This document shows positions 59,793 through 64,000 of a stretch of 64,000 nt of DNA, in pieces. Numbering within the stretch: position 1 is the stretch's first letter; the number at the start of each line of letters is the position of its first letter. The stretch spans positions 48,039-112,038 of the forward strand of contig NZ_JAGHQW010000013.1 in NCBI RefSeq assembly GCF_017744115.1, in the 5' to 3' direction. The DNA is from Salinisphaera sp. G21_0 (lineage in GTDB: Bacteria > Pseudomonadota > Gammaproteobacteria > Pseudomonadales > Endozoicomonadaceae). The translations under genes were made by a program, and so were the position numbers. The notes under the pieces were generated by a model, which saw only the letters and a list, made by a program, of their open reading frames with translations, was not told where the DNA came from and searched no databases.

Positions 59793-60530
59793 CTATTGAG
59801 TAAACCTTTCCCCTGATTGAACAGCAATCCCCTGCATGATAGCTTGATATTTTTTCCAAATATTATTTTTTTCCGCTATTTGAGACCTGACCTCTATCTC
59901 TAACCTGTTTTTTTCCGTTATTAGAAATCTGTTTTCTAACTCCAACCTGTTCTTTAACGCTACAATAGCCCTGTTCTCTAACTCAAGCTTGTTTTTTCCC
60001 ATTATTAGAGATTTCTTCTCTAACTCCAGCCTTTTTTTTTCAGACTTCAACATTTTCACTTCATTGGCAACAGCTTGTTTATTAGCCATTACCTCTTTTC
60101 TATATCCTGCTTGATGACGCCTGTTTTTTTCCGCTCTTCTAATATATCTCACGAAACTTTTAAATTCCTTGCTATTTTCTTTCTTGAGAAGCAGGTTAAG
60201 CTCTTTAGTTGATGTCTCAGCAAGTTCCTGACGAGTATACTCTCTATTACCTATAAAAATTTTCTGAGCTGTTTTTTTCAGTGAGTTTTGATCAGTTAAG
60301 CCAGATTCTGTCATTTTGCAGCTTTTGTCTCTGAGATCTGCAGCGACAGGATTATCACACTCTGCTTGACGTTTGACTCCCCTGGCTAAGGCCTCTTCTT
60401 CAATGCTTACCTTTCTGCAAAACGATTTTGAAGCCAGCGTTGCTTGCCTCGAAACAGTCTTAGTCGTCTTGAGAGACAGATCGCCAGTATGTGGGCCTAC
60501 CCCAGTCGCATTGACATTGGCTTGATACAT
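59793..60530 (-). CDS. Maf-type bZIP protein with long leucine zipper
   Basis: A 245-residue protein with an excellent ribosome binding site (AAGGTGG, 7 bases before ATG). Residues about 101-150 match eukaryotic small-Maf/CNC bZIP factors: the extended homology stretch (STKELNLLLK, compare Maf SVRELNRHLR) is followed by a basic region (IRRAEKNRRHQAGYRKE) with N136 and R144 in N-x7-R spacing. From R144 the zipper follows the bZIP rule exactly: R-x9-V, then heptad leucines at 161, 168, 175, 182, I189, 196, 203 and 210, with Lys or Asn at the 'a' positions. The zipper is built from four 14-residue repeats. No bacterial DNA-binding family fits. A nucleus-targeted regulator is the leading inference. 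Confidence 0.82.
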   Translation of the reverse strand: MYQANVNATGVGPHTGDLSLKTTKTVSRQATLASKSFCRKVSIEEEALARGVKRQAECDNPVAADLRDKSCKMTESGLTDQNSLKKTAQKIFIGNREYTRQELAETSTKELNLLLKKENSKEFKSFVRYIRRAEKNRRHQAGYRKEVMANKQAVANEVKMLKSEKKRLELEKKSLIMGKNKLELENRAIVALKNRLELENRFLITEKNRLEIEVRSQIAEKNNIWKKYQAIMQGIAVQSGERFTQ

Positions 60531-60762
60531 TTATTGACCACCTTTTACGACTTTCTCTATGACTGTATTTGAGTTTTAATTAACGACCCCTGATGTATGC
60601 ACACAAAAAGCCGCACTTAAGCCACACGACAACCATTGTGCAGCACTCTCGATTTTCTGAGCCAATCCTGGGAGTGTTCCGCTACCTGTAAGCCTGTTTG
60701 TTAAATAGCGCCAGAATGCAAGCCCATATTGTCGGAAGGTTTTCTTGAGGCTAGCTTGAATT

Positions 60763-62415
60763 TTATATCTGTCCAGTACCCAGATCGGGTAGAGATTCAA
60801 GCAAAGAGCGAAGGTTCTGGAGCCACATGATATCGTCTAAGGTTTGCACCACTCGGTTTTCAAACAGAATATCCATCATCTGTTGTTCATTTTCGGTGAG
60901 GTGTAATGGATCAAAGGGTCTTTCCGGATTATTGAATGGAAGATCAAAAACACTTAGCTCCCCACAGTTGCCCTGATGCACTCTGAACTCGATAACGCAA
61001 TAACTTGCTTCCTTAATTGCTGTTAATTCATAGAGGAAATAATATTTGTCATTGCGCTTGGGCAGAACAAAATCTCGCAAGTAACCAGCTGCCTTGCCCG
61101 GATCAGGCAATATCAGTTTTTCATTATCTCTGGTGACAATATAAGGAGTTGATAAAAAAGGGCTATACACGTGGTGTTTACCGTGCTGTTGCCTTATTTT
61201 GAGGACTTTGAACAGTTCCCGGACTTCGTGAAACAGCCATTGCTCCAACTTTTCATAGGCGGTACGTTTTTCAGGAAATTCTTTCCAGCCACCGTAGTCC
61301 AGAAATATCAGTATTATGACCTTGTACAGATCGTTGTCCCGATCTCTATTAATGCTTGTTACCAGCTCTTTAACGGTCTCATCTGATAGCAGTTGCAACA
61401 CCTCCTGAAGCTGGCCAGCTCTGATGCACAAAGGCACATGGCGGATAACTCTTTGACCACCACGCGTTCTGGTCGTAAAACCATAGTTAATTATTTTCAG
61501 ACAGTTGTACGACCAGTGCATTAAGACAGGCAATGTATTTTCATGTTCAGTTTTTATACCGAACTCCCTCAACAGAGCAGTAGCGATCTCTTTTGCTTCA
61601 CACCAACCGGCTGCATCAAGCAGTGAATAGAGTTCTGTTTGCTGGGGTATATTCGCAAGTTGTCTGATATTTTTGAATTCTACAAAAAAGCTGGTCTGTT
61701 TGTAATAGTCCCAGCCGGCCTCCCGATCCGGTATCTTTATTAATGTCAGAGGTCCTTTGCCGGTCGAGGTGCTGACCTCCGCTTGATTCAGCAGCCCATA
61801 GTTAATACCCTGGTCATGTCTGAGGGAGGTCGGCTCATGGACTGCCGCTAATTGCAAAAGAGCACAGGTACGCTCGTCAAACCCATCAAGGCTTGCCAAC
61901 CATCGATTGTATTGTTGGATCAGTTCTTCCAGCGCCATCCCGGTCTCTGAGGGGATGGTTGCCAGCATCTCAAACAGCTTCTCTACCAGCTCACATAAAC
62001 GCAATTTGACCAGCGTCTCCGATGGCAGCGGTGCCAGCACCGTCTCCAGTATTGCCAGTATTTGCTCCCCACCCGTTTGATCAATGGTCAGACTCATTAA
62101 TGGGTAGCCAAAGTGACATCCCTGGGTTTCCGCCAGTACTGTGCCTTTTCTGAGGGCGATGCCAGGAGCTGTGACTGTGACGTTGTTGGACTCATACTCC
62201 ATACCAATGAGCCTGGTATTGTTGACTACCGGAGGAAGGCCCAGTATTTGGCTGATATCCCGGTTGAAATACCGACGCTGAACGGCATGGTCATCCTCAA
62301 GAGGTCTGCTACTGTCGGCGGCTGGAAAATTCGTCGAAATTGTCGTTGGTAACATAGGTAATGATGGTGGTAGCTCTTTTTCTGATTCAGTGCGTATTGC
62401 CCCCCCGGATAACAA
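60763..62415 (-). CDS. Large orphan protein, weak amidoligase-like features
   Basis: Up to 550 residues if the TTG at 62415 is used; the first ATG is at 62355 (530 residues) and neither start has a clear ribosome binding site. The N terminus is Ser/Pro-rich. LIGMEYESNNVTV near residue 70 and CVIEFRVHQG near 470 recall the GxExE and EFRxxxG ends of amidoligase enzymes, but the middle lacks clear catalytic motifs. The rest is helical with several LxxLxxA stretches. No firm family. It lies 232 bases upstream of the bZIP gene on the same strand. Confidence 0.5.
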   Translation of the reverse strand: MLSGGAIRTESEKELPPSLPMLPTTISTNFPAADSSRPLEDDHAVQRRYFNRDISQILGLPPVVNNTRLIGMEYESNNVTVTAPGIALRKGTVLAETQGCHFGYPLMSLTIDQTGGEQILAILETVLAPLPSETLVKLRLCELVEKLFEMLATIPSETGMALEELIQQYNRWLASLDGFDERTCALLQLAAVHEPTSLRHDQGINYGLLNQAEVSTSTGKGPLTLIKIPDREAGWDYYKQTSFFVEFKNIRQLANIPQQTELYSLLDAAGWCEAKEIATALLREFGIKTEHENTLPVLMHWSYNCLKIINYGFTTRTRGGQRVIRHVPLCIRAGQLQEVLQLLSDETVKELVTSINRDRDNDLYKVIILIFLDYGGWKEFPEKRTAYEKLEQWLFHEVRELFKVLKIRQQHGKHHVYSPFLSTPYIVTRDNEKLILPDPGKAAGYLRDFVLPKRNDKYYFLYELTAIKEASYCVIEFRVHQGNCGELSVFDLPFNNPERPFDPLHLTENEQQMMDILFENRVVQTLDDIMWLQNLRSLLESLPDLGTGQI

Positions 62416-62705
62416 AAAACAGAAATAAAAAATATAATTTATATTTTTTTTCGATTAGACAGCAGGGGCGATGAAAAGTTCATTTAGTCAAATGTATGGA
62501 AACGAAACCTCTGACTATCAGTGCAAGACGGCTCACAGCATGTGGATACTGCCGTTTTTTCCAAAAATCAGGCGGTCTGAGAGCATGTTGCCGCTGTGGA
62601 TGTCCCGGTTTTGCATTGCATCACACACTCGCCCGCAGATGGAACTTTTTCACAAACTCAGGTTCTATTAAGGCTTGGAAGAGAAGGAAATATAAGAACT
62701 ATCTT
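62416..62705. other. Region upstream of the F-box gene
   Basis: About 290 bases with an A/T-rich stretch near 62425-62455 suited to promoters. A frame open from 62496 into the F-box gene encodes a Cys/Arg-rich peptide that looks non-coding, possibly a remnant of another gene. Confidence 0.4.
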
Positions 62706-63413
62706 ATGCCATTCGATGCTCCAAGTAATCAAACAGGGTTATCGCCCAGAATTCCAGGGCAATTAGCAGCATCAACACCTGACCAACAGCTACAACCTGG
62801 CTACTTCAACTGCTTGCCAGTTGAGGTTATTCAACATATCGCAAATAAACTGACACTGCCCGACGCACTCCGGCTCAAGCAGACCTGCCATAATGCCAAC
62901 AATTCTATTGATCAAAAGATTATCGAAGATTTAAGGCATCGAATTCAATTCAAAAATATGAAAACAGTAGTACATTCGAGCAAATATGAGAGTTTAAAAT
63001 CAATCTACAATTCAGGAAAATTTGATCATTTTTTTAAACGATATGTATACGACCAACACTCAGAGCTTGTTAAAGATCCAGAACGGGTAGATATTAAATG
63101 TTTCCTGGCAATTATGGAGCTGGGTAACGCAACCACTAAATACAAAGATGAAAAATATACAATGTATACAGGACTATTTGAAAATGGGCATGCTTTTCTT
63201 ATTGCACCTCGTCACTCCTCCAGTATTGAAGAAGATACAAATACTAATAACCCCAACAAAGTTTTATTTAATGGAAATACATACAGTGTAAACATTGAAG
63301 CTATTTACTCGGGTAGAAGTTTTCAGGAAGTAAAGAAACTAATAAACATAGTTCATAGTAACACTCCGCTATCAAAACACATCTCTCATATTCTTGAGCA
63401 CGAGTATAAGTAG
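62706..63413 (+). CDS. F-box protein, putative effector
   Basis: A 235-residue protein from the ATG at 62706. Residues about 34-70 form an F-box: FNCLPVEVIQHIANKLTLPD then LRLKQTCHNANNSI, with the LP-x-E and hydrophobic spacing of Skp1-binding boxes. The rest (residues 71-235) is mixed, polar and unrecognised, with a beta-rich centre (YTMYTGLFENGHAFLIAP). F-box effectors of plant and animal pathogens recruit host SCF ubiquitin ligases. The F-box start and the gene's place in the island support the call; the target is unknown. The ribosome binding site is weak. Confidence 0.78.
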   Translation: MPFDAPSNQTGLSPRIPGQLAASTPDQQLQPGYFNCLPVEVIQHIANKLTLPDALRLKQTCHNANNSIDQKIIEDLRHRIQFKNMKTVVHSSKYESLKSIYNSGKFDHFFKRYVYDQHSELVKDPERVDIKCFLAIMELGNATTKYKDEKYTMYTGLFENGHAFLIAPRHSSSIEEDTNTNNPNKVLFNGNTYSVNIEAIYSGRSFQEVKKLINIVHSNTPLSKHISHILEHEYK

Positions 63414-63618
63414 TTCTTCTTAAGGTAGACATTAAGCCCCACCCACCGCACAAAGGCCTAATCTTGTACGCCTTGAACAACCATCCCGCGCAGGGTGTTC
63501 TCGTTTCGCATTATCTCCCCAGAAGTCCAGCAGCTTCTTAATGCATGAGACTGAAGTGGTTATAGTTTTCCGGACACACAGACTCGGGTAATATCAAAGC
63601 CCCTCAAGGTGTGTCCAG

Positions 63619-63915
63619 ATGTCAGAAAAGAAAGTCAAAACCTATACGGCAGAGTTCAAGGAATCTGCTGTGAAACTGGCTGTAGAATCCAATCAGCCAG
63701 TAACTGATACCGCTAGAGATCTTGGTGTTAACGCTAACACCTTGCATACCTGGATTGGTAAGTATCATCGCCCTAAGGCATCTGGTAAGGCCGAAAAGCA
63801 GGATGAGCATTTATACGATGAACTGAAACGTTTGCGTAAAGAGAATGCCCGACTGAAAGAGGAGCATGCCATTTTAAAAAAGGCGGCAGCCTTCTTTGCG
63901 CGAGAAAGTCTCTGA
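63619..63915 (+). CDS. IS3-family transposase OrfA
   Basis: A 98-residue helix-turn-helix protein: KTYTAEFKESAVKLAVESNQ, then TDTARDLGVNANTLHTWIGKY, with a leucine-rich coiled coil (LKRLRKENARLKEEHAILKKA) at the C terminus. This is the DNA-binding half of an IS3-type transposase. The slippery heptamer A-AAA-AAG at 63876-63882 is positioned for programmed -1 frameshifting into orfB. Confidence 0.93.
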   Translation: MSEKKVKTYTAEFKESAVKLAVESNQPVTDTARDLGVNANTLHTWIGKYHRPKASGKAEKQDEHLYDELKRLRKENARLKEEHAILKKAAAFFARESL

Positions 63916-64000
63916 GATTCGAGTTTATCAAGGATCATCAGGAAAGCTTCAGCATAAGAGCCATGTGCCGGGTTATGTCGGTATCCTGCACAGGCTATTA
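63915..64000 (+). CDS. IS3-family transposase OrfB, N-terminal fragment
   Basis: In the -1 frame relative to orfA the sequence reads RFEFIKDHQESFSIRAMCRV, then SVSCTGY, the usual start of the IS3 OrfB integrase region (FIKxH, then the MCxxLxVSxxGYYxW motif). The catalytic DDE domain lies beyond the window. Confidence 0.85.

Larger units (their letters stand above)
63551..64000 (+). mobile_element. IS3-family insertion sequence, left part
   Basis: The element starts near a TGAAGTGG-type left end around 63551, contains a complete orfA (63619-63915) and the first codons of orfB, and is cut by the window end. The right end and target duplication cannot be checked. Confidence 0.8.

Noticed and set aside
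62496..62705. N-terminal extension of the F-box protein from the ATG at 62496
   Set aside because: The extra 70 residues are Cys/Arg-rich with no family pattern and resemble translated non-coding DNA; the ATG at 62706 gives a natural effector-like start.

Overview
The window reads as a chromosome segment of a marine gammaproteobacterium. The housekeeping genes (rplU/ispB back to back, the rnfABCDGE redox complex, nth, dapE, plsB, rsmJ, prfC) are typical of Oceanospirillales-like genomes. Scattered among them are many genes with eukaryote-type domains: ankyrin repeats, a BIR domain, an F-box, a Maf-like bZIP, and host-type short linear motifs. That mix is typical of an animal-associated bacterium, and Endozoicomonadaceae is my best guess. 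The assignment is inference from gene content; no rRNA gene is present.

Layout. 1-2000: rplU and ispB, divergent. 2124-5027: a large ankyrin protein. 5275-7534: cpsG and galU (nucleotide sugars). 7748-11768: a retropepsin-like protease, a DUF2796-like protein, an ABC ATPase/permease pair and a histidine-cluster protein, resembling a zinc-regulated locus. 12162-21620: prfC, a Gate-domain membrane protein, slyD, tag, a putative host-targeted membrane protein with dynein-light-chain (LC8) and PPxY motifs, a DUF2288 gene, an orphan Rossmann-like protein, a YgbA-like gene and a BIR-domain protein. 21793-33458: an SDR, the rnf operon and nth, with three accessory genes lying between rnfE and nth. 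33492-39931: a GH84 hexosaminidase, dapE, a hypothetical, plsB and rsmJ. 40259-42944: a polyamine-binding protein and a PuuB-like oxidase. 43310-51359: a complete galactoside utilisation cluster (LacI-type regulator, beta-galactosidase, MelB-type symporter, GH36 alpha-galactosidase). 51600-53753: a methyltransferase-like gene carrying a 13-G tract, a ProQ/FinO protein and a cold-shock protein.

54240-63413 is an accessory island of probable host-interaction genes. It holds a Lys-rich repeat protein overlapping a 1191-residue protein with about 13 close copies of a 37/38-residue 'ECCL-LNGQ' repeat and a nucleotidyltransferase-like core, a papain-like candidate, a small orphan, a Maf-type bZIP protein, a 550-residue orphan and an F-box protein. 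An IS3-family element follows and runs off the window end.

Two complete copies (162 bp each, both flanked by TA) and one partial copy of a palindromic MITE are present. Its nested stem sequences differ between copies but remain self-complementary. The strongest candidates for something undescribed are the bZIP protein, the LC8/PPxY membrane protein, the repeat/nucleotidyltransferase protein and the variable-stem MITE.
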